This document shows, piece after piece, positions 1-6,673 of a DNA stretch of 33,645 nucleotides. This stretch comes from a virus: the IMG/VR virus record IMGVR_UViG_3300046680_000542, positions 1-33,645 of that record; one strand, 5' to 3'. Both the position numbers and the translations under genes were made by a program. The stretch's first letter is position 1. Every line of letters begins with the position of its first letter. Under the pieces are notes generated by a model. It saw only the letters and a program-made list of their open reading frames with translations. It was not told the DNA's origin and searched no databases.

Positions 1-489
1 CAGGGAGGCAGGGCCCGGGGACCTGGGTACACACACAGGACACCCAGGGTAAGTGTCTGGATGTTTGGTAGTAAATACTGGGTGCGCATAGGGACTCCCC
101 ACTCATGAGGGCTCCCTCGGTGATGTGCGCATGCGCTCCTACCTGATGGCGGACCCAACAAGCGGACGCTTCTGTCAGGAGGGTCATATGGGCGGTATAT
201 CGCTCGCTCACAGAGATTGTTGTAAAGCGTGTTCGGGCGCCTGTCCATGCGACGCTCGGTCAGGGGCGTCGATGCGCCGAAGAGCCGCGATGTCGATGCG
301 GCCGTGATGACAAAGCAATCTCGGGTAACTACCTGACCCCCAAAATCGTAGACCGCTTCGTGGCCCACACGCCTGCGCTCCGCGTGTCGGTGAGACCGTG
401 CCCGGGTATTTCGGAGAAACGTGGGGCGGTACCGGAGAATATTTTTGGCGCTGAGGGTTCAGGACCATTCACACAGTTACCCGGGAGGT

Positions 490-522
490 GAAAGAAGCTT
501 TCAGTCACGGAGTTACCCCGGA
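490..522 (+). promoter_or_regulatory. Composite operator, copy 1
   Basis: GAAAG-AAG-CTTTC (490-502) is a perfect inverted repeat with a 3-base spacer. It is followed 8 bases later by AGTTACCCCGGA (511-522). The same arrangement recurs at 1243-1275 and, in degenerate form, at 850-881. It lies about 90 bases before the start at 594, and another AGTTACCC (475-482) sits just upstream. A two-part binding site for a phage regulator is inferred. Confidence 0.5.
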
Positions 523-558
523 AGTCGGGACAGCTTCAGGGCGTCGAGGTTTGTCCGG

Positions 559-587
559 TTGCGTTCAGCACGGGGCTGCGGCATCCT
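559..587 (+). promoter_or_regulatory. Promoter of the gene at 594 (leaderless)
   Basis: TTGCGT (559-564) and CATCCT (582-587) are 17 bases apart. The start ATG follows 6 bases after the -10, so transcription should begin at the start codon. The TTGCG -35 is shared with the minus-strand promoters at 13446, 14767 and 15596. Confidence 0.5.
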
Positions 588-593
588 TCTGCC

Positions 594-851
594 ATGGACG
601 CGGAACAAGCCATGCAACGCAGCGCTTCGCACGACGAGATTGTCACGCTCGACGCCTACAGCGCTTCGGACCACGAGACGCTGAGCGCGGAGTGTGACGG
701 CCACACGTTCGCCAACGGCGTGTATGAGTTCTGGGCCAACGCGCCGTATGACCCGGAAGAACTCTGCAAGGCCCACGGGGTGCCGCGGGCGACGTGCGAC
801 GAAGCGCATTCCGAGATGGCTTGGCGCGTCCACATGCCCGAGCCGCGCTGA
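594..851 (+). CDS. Small acidic hypothetical protein (85 aa)
   Basis: I do not recognise this protein. It is soluble and acidic, with two cysteines (around residues 36 and 60), an aromatic stretch with Tyr-Phe-Trp in the middle, and His/Glu-rich ends. No ribosome-binding site precedes the ATG. It begins 6 bases after a -10-like CATCCT, so the message is probably leaderless. Its stop codon (TGA at 849-851) forms part of the next operator, TGAAAG. First gene of the left accessory block; likely an early phage accessory protein, by position only. Confidence 0.6.
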   Translation: MDAEQAMQRSASHDEIVTLDAYSASDHETLSAECDGHTFANGVYEFWANAPYDPEELCKAHGVPRATCDEAHSEMAWRVHMPEPR

Positions 852-909
852 AAGCTTGTCCGTTCAAGCAGTTACCCGATTGACAGCGGGCCCCGGCGTG
901 CCATATCTC
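850..909 (+). promoter_or_regulatory. Promoter and degenerate composite operator of the gene at 915
   Basis: GAAAG-CTT-GTCCG (850-862) keeps only the left half of the inverted repeat. AGTTACCC follows at 870-877. TTGACA (880-885) is a consensus -35. ATATCT (903-908) lies 17 bases on, and the ATG follows almost at once. A protein on AGTTACCC would lie just upstream of, or touch, the -35. Confidence 0.6.
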
Positions 910-914
910 GTCCA

Positions 915-1244
915 ATGGCCAAGCGTCCCCCGAAAAGCATCGAAGCTGTCGCCCGTCTGTCGCTCAGAGACCTGTGCGGCACGCTCTCGCGGGCGCGCAA
1001 GCCCGCCGTCGAGTTCATGATGGAGCTGCGGCTCGCTCCGGGCCGCTCGACCGACTTGACGCTCATCCCGCAGCACGTTGCCCTGATGGATTGCGGCGCA
1101 GCCGGCTTGGAGAGCGGCGAGACGCCCGGCAACAAGGCGCTGATGCTCCAAGCCCTGGTGCAGGCCCTCATGGACGCGACGCAGCGCTACATGGGCGAGC
1201 TGAAAGCCCTCGGCCCATCCGTCGATTCGACCGGGCAGAACTGA
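915..1244 (+). CDS. Hypothetical protein, paralogue of the protein at 20879
   Basis: 109 residues, function unknown. It shares spaced identities with the 98-residue protein at 20879-21175: an LC-x2-LSR-x-R block near residue 20, a Pro-Gly pair after a Glu-Leu, and a C-terminal LQALV helix followed by Tyr and Glu. The two probably descend from one phage family. The C-terminal third is predicted helical. The ATG is placed by the leaderless promoter directly before it (-10 at 903-909). There is no Shine-Dalgarno sequence. The stop TGA overlaps the start of the operator at 1243. Confidence 0.65.
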   Translation: MAKRPPKSIEAVARLSLRDLCGTLSRARKPAVEFMMELRLAPGRSTDLTLIPQHVALMDCGAAGLESGETPGNKALMLQALVQALMDATQRYMGELKALGPSVDSTGQN

Positions 1245-1310
1245 AAGCGTCTTTCGGTCTTGAACTTACCCCGGAAACCTGGGAAAGCTTGGCGGCGACG
1301 AGGTTTGAGC
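1242..1310 (+). repeat. Regulatory repeat, copy 2 of 489-556
   Basis: This stretch aligns over its whole length with 489-556. Shared blocks are GAAAG-N3-CTTTC, TTACCCCGGAA, GGGA-N-AGCTT and CGACGAGGTTTG. The last block appears a third time at 1566-1577 before the gene at 1608. The repeat is a duplicated control module rather than coding sequence. Confidence 0.6.
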
Positions 1311-1317
1311 TCTTCGC

Positions 1318-1343
1318 GCGTGCAAAAATCTCGCTTTGCACGC
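1318..1343 (+). other. Perfect hairpin upstream of the gene at 1371
   Basis: GCGTGCAAA (1318-1326) pairs with TTTGCACGC (1335-1343) across an 8-base loop. No T-run follows. It could end transcripts from upstream or fold in the leader of the small gene at 1371. Confidence 0.4.
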
Positions 1344-1370
1344 CACGTTCTGGCGCCCCAAGCTCTGAAC

Positions 1371-1556
1371 ATGCAACCGATTCGCCCTTCACAGATTTCA
1401 GATGCCCGAATGCGCGCGGCCCACGGGCTGCCCTCGAAACCGTCTTTGCTCGACCGAGCGAAGACCATGGTCGGCTGGACTGCTTTCGCTCTGGCGATCG
1501 GAAGCAAGGTGCGGTGGCAGGCGTGGCGCGATCCGTGTCCGCGCGTGAAACGCTAG
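1371..1556 (+). CDS. Small basic protein with a short hydrophobic segment (61 aa)
   Basis: Function unknown. It begins at an ATG within a longer open frame. I chose this start because upstream lies in the regulatory repeat and hairpin. The protein is Arg/Lys-rich, with a hydrophobic run centred on residues 33-43 (Met-Val-Gly-Trp-Thr-Ala-Phe-Ala-Leu-Ala). It may be membrane-associated. Codon use resembles its neighbours. Small phage membrane peptides are common, but nothing here shows a holin. No clear ribosome-binding site. Confidence 0.4.
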   Translation: MQPIRPSQISDARMRAAHGLPSKPSLLDRAKTMVGWTAFALAIGSKVRWQAWRDPCPRVKR

Positions 1557-1573
1557 GACGCGCATCGACGAGG

Positions 1574-1602
1574 TTTGAACTGCTCAGTCGGTGTGCTATG
1601 CC
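1574..1602 (+). promoter_or_regulatory. Promoter of the gene at 1608 (leaderless)
   Basis: TTTGAA (1574-1579) and TATGCC (1597-1602) are 17 bases apart. A TG two bases before the -10 resembles an extended -10. The ATG comes 5 bases later. The -35 lies inside the third copy of CGACGAGGTTTG. Confidence 0.5.
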
Positions 1603-1607
1603 GTCGC

Positions 1608-1844
1608 ATGCCAAGGTACGAGGTTTTGCAGGAAGTCGAGTGCTGGTCATCATCCACCAGCACGTACCGTTGGACCGTCAAGATCACGATGACCGACTGC
1701 GGCGTCGAGACCACGACGGCCGAAGGCAGCGGTCTGGCCGAAAGTGATCCCTGGGCTCGCAAGCACGCGGAGTCTTTCACTCGCTGGGCGGTCAGGACGT
1801 ACAACCTGTTCGGCTTGAACACTAACGCGGACGAGGACGAATGA
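1608..1844 (+). CDS. Hypothetical protein (78 aa)
   Basis: Unrecognised. An upstream in-frame ATG exists at 1575, but the 1608 ATG fits the leaderless promoter at 1574-1602. The protein reads as a beta-rich N-terminal half (alternating Thr/Val/Ile around residues 18-35) and a helical second half with Trp-Ala-Arg and Phe-Thr-Arg-Trp, ending in an acidic Asp-Glu tail. Its stop overlaps the next start (ATGA), so translation is probably coupled to the gene at 1841. Confidence 0.6.
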   Translation: MPRYEVLQEVECWSSSTSTYRWTVKITMTDCGVETTTAEGSGLAESDPWARKHAESFTRWAVRTYNLFGLNTNADEDE

Positions 1845-2287
1845 TGGACCGGACAGACGCAAACGACGGCTGGACAGTCGACCCGTCTGGTCTGAATCAC
1901 TGGCGCGGCTGGGTTGAGCTTGGCGGCAACGTGCTGGACGGCGCCGCGAGGGCATTGGCAACGCAACCCGCGGGGCCGTGCTGGTTTTGGTGGTCTGGTA
2001 CGCCGTCGCCTATTGCGCCCGGCGATACGTGGATTGAGCTCGTGAAGCGTTGGACCGAATGGCGCGATCAAAGCTATGACGCACGAGGGTTCGTCGGCAA
2101 GCTGGCGGGATGGTCGTCGCCGGACCATGTCCTCGCGGACTCGACCGACGAAGTTCGGCGGCTCCGCTTCGCCGTGAACCAGGCGCGCATGCTCTTGGAG
2201 ATCCAACAGCACAACTCTCCGGCCAGCTCGGTGCCGACACCCCTGGACAAGGCACTCGACGTGCTGACCGCGGCGATGGGCGTGTGA
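1841..2287 (+). CDS. Hypothetical Trp-rich protein (148 aa)
   Basis: Function unknown. The first 60 residues are unusually rich in Trp and Gly (Trp at about 11, 21, 24, 48, 50, 51). The last 50 residues contain a predicted helix ending in Gln/His. It starts within the stop of the preceding gene (ATG at 1841, with a second in-frame ATG at 1844). Its own stop overlaps the next GTG start. The chain 1608-1841-2284 is a coupled operon of small proteins. Confidence 0.65.
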   Translation: MMDRTDANDGWTVDPSGLNHWRGWVELGGNVLDGAARALATQPAGPCWFWWSGTPSPIAPGDTWIELVKRWTEWRDQSYDARGFVGKLAGWSSPDHVLADSTDEVRRLRFAVNQARMLLEIQQHNSPASSVPTPLDKALDVLTAAMGV

Positions 2288-2454
2288 CGAGTCAGCATCG
2301 CAAGATCGCGGGCTGTCTGTTTTGGTGTCTTGCGATCGGCGCGTGGGGTGCGTTTGCGAGTCGATTTGCGCTGTGGATCATGATGCCTCTGAGCCTTTTG
2401 TTCGGCGTTGCACTCGGCAAAGTCGTCGGGCGCATAGTGAAGTCTTCGAAGTAG
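2284..2454 (+). CDS. Small membrane protein, two transmembrane segments (56 aa)
   Basis: The GTG start overlaps the preceding stop (GTGA at 2284-2287), which fixes the start. The peptide has a basic N-terminus, two hydrophobic segments (about residues 8-27 and 29-47) and a Lys/Arg C-terminus, so it should sit in the inner membrane. Size and topology would fit a holin or a superinfection-exclusion peptide, but no lysis gene is near and the function is unknown. Confidence 0.6.
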   Translation: MTSQHRKIAGCLFWCLAIGAWGAFASRFALWIMMPLSLLFGVALGKVVGRIVKSSK

Positions 2455-2470
2455 TTCGGGACATCGACGA

Positions 2471-3097
2471 ATGACAAAGAAATACGTAGTGACGGCGCAG
2501 CGCTGGGGCCGCGAGCTCGAAGCGAGATTCGGTCCGGACGATGGCACGCACGATCTCACGGCCGCTCAGGTCGTGGCGTTGATGGTTCGGTTTGGTAAGG
2601 CCGAAATCACCCAGCACAAGAAAGCGCGCGGCCTCGCGACGATCTACCAGCTGTGCTTTCACAATGTGCGCACGGTGCCCGCGCAAGCGAGCGAGGACGA
2701 GACGCCCGCTTCGCTCCCACAGCCGGCTCCGCAAGGACTCGTGGCGATCGAGGGAGGCCATCGCGCGCCGACCAAGCGAATGGCCGACGAAGTAGAGACC
2801 GAAGTGCGGGCCGTGTTTGATCGACACGGCATGGGCGGTGTCGTGATCGCGGCGAAATCAGACCGCGGCGGGTTTCGGCCGATTATCCCCTCCACTATGC
2901 ATCTGTCGCTTGATCCGAGCGAAAGCAACGTCGTGTTGAATCTCAACCTGGACGACGAAGTCGGCGTCGTCCGGACGCTGCGATTTGTCGGCGCGATGCA
3001 CCACTATGCAGAGCAGTGCTCCGAGCTGTTCGAGCAGATCAAGTGGGACATCGAGGAAGGGTCCGGCCTGGAACTTGAAGAGTTCGAGGACTCGTGA
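2471..3097 (+). CDS. Hypothetical protein (208 aa)
   Basis: No family recognised. Residues 1-65 look like a small helical domain. A Pro/Gln/Glu linker follows (about 70-95). The C-terminal domain has predicted beta strands (a Leu-Ser-Leu run near 140 and an Asn-Leu-Asn-Leu-Asp run near 155) and ends in an acidic tail rich in Glu. The ATG at 2471 is the first in frame. It is 17 bases after the membrane gene, so the two are probably co-transcribed. Confidence 0.65.
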   Translation: MTKKYVVTAQRWGRELEARFGPDDGTHDLTAAQVVALMVRFGKAEITQHKKARGLATIYQLCFHNVRTVPAQASEDETPASLPQPAPQGLVAIEGGHRAPTKRMADEVETEVRAVFDRHGMGGVVIAAKSDRGGFRPIIPSTMHLSLDPSESNVVLNLNLDDEVGVVRTLRFVGAMHHYAEQCSELFEQIKWDIEEGSGLELEEFEDS

Positions 3098-3110
3098 GAA
3101 AACCGTCGGC

Positions 3111-3665
3111 ATGGACTGGCGCACTGCGACCAATCGGCTTCACCACTTTCTCGCCGAAGCTCGTCGGCGCAGCTTTGTGTCGTTCGGGCCGTGGGTTCAG
3201 GTCAAAGCCGTCGTGATGACGCCCGAGCACGAAGAAGCTTTGACGTTTCTCATGGGTGGCGATCGCTCAGACTGGCGTATCGGCATGACGAAAGAACATG
3301 CGCTCTTGCAGCTCGGGCAGCTCGACGACGCGATCTGGAATTCCGAGACCGTCAGCGTCGACAGCGTGCAGGTGAAAAAGGTCCACATGACGCTCGACGA
3401 CGTCGAGGCGTTCCAGTGGCTGCTCGATTGGGCCCGTGACCTGAAGGGCGAGCGTCCAGACGCGGCCGAGCCGGCAGGCGCTGTGCTCGCGACTGTGGAG
3501 GCGCGCAAAATGACCGTTGTGTCGCGCGACCACTTCCGCGAGCACCCCGACGAGGTCTTGCGGACGGCGCTAGATGGCCCGGTCGTGGTGAGCGACGCCA
3601 ACGGCGCGGTCCTTACCATCGAGCGGAGCTTGGCGCCGCTGGACGACGGCGAACCGGTCTCCTAG
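3111..3665 (+). CDS. Hypothetical protein with a C-terminal Phd/YefM-like segment (184 aa)
   Basis: The body of the protein is unrecognised. Residues 134-173 read like a Phd/YefM antitoxin fold: a Val-Ser-Arg-x-x-Phe start, a helix with Pro-Asp-Glu-Val-Leu, then Gly-Pro-Val-Val-Val and a Gly-Ala-Val-Leu-Thr-Ile strand. In that family these elements make a DNA- and toxin-binding dimer. No toxin partner is evident next to it, so it may be a stand-alone repressor or antitoxin-like decoy. The ATG at 3111 is the first in frame after the preceding stop; the long upstream open frame is the shadow of that gene. Confidence 0.6.
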   Translation: MDWRTATNRLHHFLAEARRRSFVSFGPWVQVKAVVMTPEHEEALTFLMGGDRSDWRIGMTKEHALLQLGQLDDAIWNSETVSVDSVQVKKVHMTLDDVEAFQWLLDWARDLKGERPDAAEPAGAVLATVEARKMTVVSRDHFREHPDEVLRTALDGPVVVSDANGAVLTIERSLAPLDDGEPVS

Positions 3666-3677
3666 GTCGGGGCGTCT

Positions 3678-4052
3678 GTGAAACTCGAAGAGCTCCGCGC
3701 GCTTCTTGAGACTCCGGCCGTGTCAGCGCCAGAAGGGCAGGCTGGCGACGCCGAGACGTGCGCGTGTTGCGCCAAGCCGTGCCTGCTCAATCAGCGACGC
3801 GAACATCCCGTGCACGGTTCGGTCTGCTTGTGGTGCCGCGCGCAATGCTATGACGTGTTGGCGGACGAATTTCATCACGTCTTCACGCTGGCTGAGTTTT
3901 CCGCCGAGCTCTTGAAGATGGACGAGCCCGATTGTACCGCATTACAAAACTCATCGATTTGTAAGCGATGCGGAAACTTCAAGCCGCCCACGAAGACGCG
4001 CGGCGCGCGCGGGACGTTTATTTTCGTCTCGTGCACCAAGTGCTCGGCGTGA
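3678..4052 (+). CDS. Cys-rich protein with probable zinc-binding sites (124 aa)
   Basis: A helical N-terminus (1-25) is followed by clustered cysteines: C-A-C-C-x3-C, a His, C-x2-C-x3-C, and a separate C-terminal ribbon with C-x2-C (about residue 94) and C-x2-C near the end. Two zinc sites are likely. Such phage zinc-ribbon proteins usually bind nucleic acid or protein, but no family is assigned. The GTG start is inferred from the reading frame. The gene converges with the minus-strand gene ending at 4059, with only 6 bases between the stops. Confidence 0.65.
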   Translation: MKLEELRALLETPAVSAPEGQAGDAETCACCAKPCLLNQRREHPVHGSVCLWCRAQCYDVLADEFHHVFTLAEFSAELLKMDEPDCTALQNSSICKRCGNFKPPTKTRGARGTFIFVSCTKCSA

Positions 4053-4058
4053 AGCGCG

Positions 4059-4439
4059 CTACATGCCCGGCCGTCGGTAGCCGCGCATCTCGAACGGCGC
4101 ATCGAGGTCGACGAGGACAGGCAAGGTGTCCAAGTTCCTGAGATCTTGGCGGTAGAGCCAGGAGAGAAATGGCTCGAAGAGTGGACACACCCAGATCTTG
4201 TGCTTCTGTAGATCCGCGCTCGCGACACCGCCCGGGTGCGCGTAGAAGCCGGCACCTTCGCACGTCTGCAAATCGAACACCCACAGAGTGTGAGGCGACG
4301 TACCGATGGTTCGCAACAGAGGGGAGATGCTTTTGACGTCGACCGCGGACACTACATCCCACTCGACGTCAAAGCGTCCAAGCAGGAACTTGCCCCAGTT
4401 CAGCGGTCCGTTGGTCGCTTCGATGATTTTGGTCTTCAT
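4059..4439 (-). CDS. Hypothetical protein (126 aa)
   Basis: Unknown function. It has the look of a conserved globular protein: Asn-Trp-Gly-Lys-Phe near the start, a Trp-Val-Phe-Asp-Leu strand, a Gly-Ala-Gly-Phe segment, a Trp-Val-Cys-Pro-Leu-Phe-Glu-Pro-Phe block and a C-terminal Leu-Val-Asp-Leu-Asp-Ala-Pro-Phe. I recall similar unnamed phage and Myxococcota proteins, which I cannot verify here. It is the last gene of a minus-strand operon. Its start is one base from the stop of the upstream gene at 4441. Confidence 0.65.
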   Translation of the reverse strand: MKTKIIEATNGPLNWGKFLLGRFDVEWDVVSAVDVKSISPLLRTIGTSPHTLWVFDLQTCEGAGFYAHPGGVASADLQKHKIWVCPLFEPFLSWLYRQDLRNLDTLPVLVDLDAPFEMRGYRRPGM

Positions 4440-4440
4440 G

Positions 4441-4623
4441 TTAGTTTTTCGGCTTATCGAGTTTGGGATCCCATGGGTCTGGCTGGTCGAGCGGAAGCTC
4501 TGCGACGGCCGCGGCGGCGAGTAGAATCACCCGAACCGCACCCCAGAGCGCAGGCCCCACGCGGCGACGCACCCGAACATGAAACTCGGGATCGCGAAGC
4601 ATGCTACGGCACGGTTCATTCAT
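4441..4623 (-). CDS. Single-pass membrane protein (60 aa)
   Basis: Arg-rich N-terminus, one hydrophobic helix (about residues 25-45, rich in Ala, Val and Leu), and a Pro/Asp-rich tail ending in Lys-Pro-Lys-Asn. Arg-rich before and acidic after suggests an N-in orientation. Its ATG lies 8 bases inside the end of the upstream 29-residue gene, typical of this operon. Function unknown. Confidence 0.5.
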   Translation of the reverse strand: MNEPCRSMLRDPEFHVRVRRRVGPALWGAVRVILLAAAAVAELPLDQPDPWDPKLDKPKN

Positions 4624-4705
4624 CGTCAGGCTCGTCTTCGAACGGATCGCTTGCGAGGTCGTGAGCGAGCAGCCACAACAGGAACGCCACCCACGGCCAG
4701 TTCAT
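4616..4705 (-). CDS. Very small membrane peptide (29 aa)
   Basis: The open frame is longer, but its credible part begins at the ATG 4705, five bases after the stop of the upstream gene. The peptide has a Trp/Leu/Phe hydrophobic segment (residues 2-14) and an acidic tail of Asp, Glu and Pro. The tight spacing and the overlap with the next gene argue that it is translated. Confidence 0.45.
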   Translation of the reverse strand: MNWPWVAFLLWLLAHDLASDPFEDEPDDE

Positions 4706-4710
4706 CACAA

Positions 4711-5028
4711 TCACGACGTCCCGCGACGCGCGAGCAACACGCCTGCCGCGGTCATCCAGCCGACTCCGAAGCCGTGCAAAGCGGTAGCGCCCGGCCAGTA
4801 CCGGAACACGAACGGCGCAATGCTCAGGACCGCGATCACGGCCCACCAGCGTAGCGCGCCCCACACGAGCCGCTTCGGCCGAATCACGACTCCGTCGGTC
4901 GGCTCTTCGTTGAGGATCGCGACGTGTCCTGCCAAAGCTATCCACGCCGTGAGGCGGCTTATGACGTCGTACGGGGCGTTGGTGCGCAGCGTGTAGAGCA
5001 GCAGAGGCTTCGGGTCGTTGTGGTTCAT
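4711..5028 (-). CDS. Membrane protein (105 aa)
   Basis: Start at ATG 5028, with GAGG a few bases upstream; an earlier in-frame ATG at 5067 lacks a ribosome site. The protein has a polar first 20 residues, a weak hydrophobic segment (about 26-40) and two clear ones (about 56-78 and 82-100). It forms a set with the two small membrane peptides downstream, which may act with it at the inner membrane. No family recognised. Confidence 0.6.
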   Translation of the reverse strand: MNHNDPKPLLLYTLRTNAPYDVISRLTAWIALAGHVAILNEEPTDGVVIRPKRLVWGALRWWAVIAVLSIAPFVFRYWPGATALHGFGVGWMTAAGVLLARRGTS

Positions 5029-5155
5029 GCTCGCCTCAGCGAATGGGCCCGGGGCGATTGGTGGCACTCAGCCAGTGTCCACAAGTTACCCATGCCGTGG
5101 GAATCGTCCCGAGCCGAGGCAGAGAATGCCAGAAACGTGTCGAGCGCGAAAGTAA
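5029..5155 (-). promoter_or_regulatory. Control region of the membrane-protein operon
   Basis: Holds AGTTACCC (5084-5091) and GAAAG-TAA-CTATC (one mismatch from the inverted repeat), the two halves of the composite operator seen at 490 and 1243, here far apart. No convincing -10/-35 pair. A 22-codon open frame ending in an ATGA overlap with the gene at 5028 is possible but unsupported. Confidence 0.35.
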
Positions 5156-5527
5156 CTATCGATCCGCGTCGGCGATCCACGACGTCGGTCGATGGCCTAA
5201 AAGTTCGGTAAGCTGTTCGTAGGCGAAGCCGCCGCGTACTGCGATGTCCTCTGCGGTCGACGCCCGGTCTCCGTTCAACGCATGGTACCGAAGCCATGCC
5301 TGCACGTGTTCTTCCCAGCTCACCGAGCCCGCTGACGTCAACACGCGCACATGCGGAACGTTTGAGCCGCCACAGAAGCAGAGGCCGCGTGCGGTGCACT
5401 CCTTTCTAAGATCGGCGAGCAAGCCAGTGTAGAACTTGGCGACGCGCGGGTGCGCAAAGAATTCCAAGAGCACGATGAGCTTGTCGGTCGACGTTTCGTG
5501 AATGTGCGCGTACAGCTTTGCGGGCAT
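5156..5527 (-). CDS. Hypothetical protein with a Cys-x-Cys-Gly-Gly motif (123 aa)
   Basis: Unrecognised soluble protein. It has a helical N-terminal half with a Phe-Phe-Ala-His-Pro segment, a C-x5-C-x-C-G-G cluster near residues 44-53, and a helical C-terminal half with two Trp-containing stretches. The ATG at 5527 has a GGAAAG ribosome site about 8 bases upstream. It lies 33 bases downstream of the small Cys-rich gene, in the same operon. Confidence 0.6.
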   Translation of the reverse strand: MPAKLYAHIHETSTDKLIVLLEFFAHPRVAKFYTGLLADLRKECTARGLCFCGGSNVPHVRVLTSAGSVSWEEHVQAWLRYHALNGDRASTAEDIAVRGGFAYEQLTELLGHRPTSWIADADR

Positions 5528-5560
5528 TGGCTACTCTTTCCAGACTATCGGCGTGCGACA

Positions 5561-5692
5561 TCAAGGACAGTTTGCGCGTTCGGTGCACGGGCACAGCGGT
5601 TGAAAGCATCGCGTGCAGCGTTGCTCTGCGTGTTTACCACACGAGCTGCATTTGAGCCGGTGGTCTTTTGAGACTTTCCAGCGATTATTCAC
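5561..5692 (-). CDS. Short Cys-rich zinc-ribbon protein (43 aa)
   Basis: Easily missed because it is so short. A GTG at 5692 overlaps the stop of the upstream gene and opens a 43-codon frame. The product has C-x2-C near residue 15, C-x2-C near residue 26, then C-x-C and a last Cys near the end. This spacing is typical of a zinc-ribbon or B-box-like fold, much like the protein at 11577. The other two frames across this stretch have no such pattern. The start overlap and the cysteine spacing are the evidence. Confidence 0.6.
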   Translation of the reverse strand: MNNRWKVSKDHRLKCSSCGKHAEQRCTRCFQPLCPCTERANCP

Positions 5693-6656
5693 CGAGCGTC
5701 CGTAGGTAGCGATCGTATGTTCCGGCCGGCGTGACGATGAAGACCCAATCTTGGATTCCGTCCTGCCCGCCCGAGATGTCGGACGGCTGTTCGCGTTCGA
5801 GCTCTGCGAGACGTTCGGATGCCGCTCGGCGGCACGCGTCTTCCGAGTCGTAACCGCTCAGAAAGTACGCTTCTCCATCGAACGTGTCGTAGCCGACGAG
5901 GCGCCACGGCTTTTTGCGATCGTTGGCTTCAGCGGCGTCAGGTGAAACCCGCGGCAACGCGGCCGCCGCCACCCAGCGACTCACGGCTTCGTCGGCCAGG
6001 GCGCCGTCGATTGTCGGCGGCTTGCGTTCGGAGTCGCGGACGGCTGCCCAGAGTTGGTGGAGCTCGCGCTTTTTCGAGGCCGTCAGCACGATCGTCGTGA
6101 AGCGTGGATCTTGTGCGTGCATCACGCTGATTTCTTCGAGAAACGAAAGAAGCTTTCGCGTGGCGTGAGGGTCGAACGTTTCGTGAGACGACGTCGTCGC
6201 AATGAGATGAATCGTAGCGAGCTCGTCGAGCGACAGCACGTCTTCGTCTTTGACGCGTTGCAAATGCTCCGAGCACATGGGCACGCGCTCTTTGTACAAC
6301 GTGTGCGTTGCAGGGCGCACACACCCGGTGTCAGGATCGTCGAGTGCTTGACACCGCACTTGGTTTTTCCGATCGCGCAGGGCTTGGTCGTAGTGCGCAA
6401 GTACTCCTTCTGCGAAGCCGTCCAAAAACTCATGCGCGAGCGGCGCGGCTCCGAGTTCAGCGCCGACGAGTTTGTGCTGTGTCTGTATCACGTGCGCACG
6501 AAATTTGGCTCTACCCTTGCTCTCGATGTTGAGACGCATGAAGTCGAGCATCGTCTGACCGTTCACCGGGATACAGCGATCCGGCATGACGCTGCCGTAG
6601 CCGCGTTGCCAGCCACCGAAGTGCGCTTTGGCGAGATCCTTGTTGTCGATCGACAT
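5685..6656 (-). CDS. Large hypothetical protein (323 aa)
   Basis: The start is ATG 6656, with a GGAGGG ribosome site 8 bases upstream; the frame extends 19 codons further but without one. Residues 1-100 are helical and charged. A middle block has a Cys-x-Ala-Leu...Cys and Cys-Ser-Glu-His pattern (around residues 101-127) that could bind metal. A helical region follows. The last 75 residues look like a separate alpha/beta domain (a Trp-Arg-Leu-Val-Gly-Tyr strand, a Ser-Gly-Tyr-Asp loop, an Arg/Glu helix and a Trp-Val-Phe-Ile-Val strand). No enzyme motif recognised. Confidence 0.65.
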   Translation of the reverse strand: MSIDNKDLAKAHFGGWQRGYGSVMPDRCIPVNGQTMLDFMRLNIESKGRAKFRAHVIQTQHKLVGAELGAAPLAHEFLDGFAEGVLAHYDQALRDRKNQVRCQALDDPDTGCVRPATHTLYKERVPMCSEHLQRVKDEDVLSLDELATIHLIATTSSHETFDPHATRKLLSFLEEISVMHAQDPRFTTIVLTASKKRELHQLWAAVRDSERKPPTIDGALADEAVSRWVAAAALPRVSPDAAEANDRKKPWRLVGYDTFDGEAYFLSGYDSEDACRRAASERLAELEREQPSDISGGQDGIQDWVFIVTPAGTYDRYLRTLGE

Positions 6657-6673
6657 AACTGGCCCTCCTGCAA

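Larger units (their letters stand above)
1..593. other. Unassigned left region with operator-like repeats
   Basis: No reading frame here has a credible start, codon use or recognisable protein. A hairpin is formed by CCTGGGT (22-28) and ACCCAGG (42-48). GGGTAACT occurs at 323-330 and AGTTACCC at 475 and 511. These match the right half of the composite operator found before downstream genes. The right end (490-587) is the control region of the gene at 594. The rest may be regulatory DNA, a replication or packaging site, or decayed coding sequence; I cannot tell which. Confidence 0.4.

Noticed and set aside
208-468. Open frame of 86 codons on the minus strand in the left region
   Set aside because: Contains operator-like repeats, has no start signal and has a Pro/Arg-rich composition typical of a chance frame in GC-rich DNA.
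2284-2454. Holin call for the two-pass membrane peptides (2284, 12627)
   Set aside because: Size and topology fit, but no endolysin or spanin is adjacent, so only membrane location is claimed.
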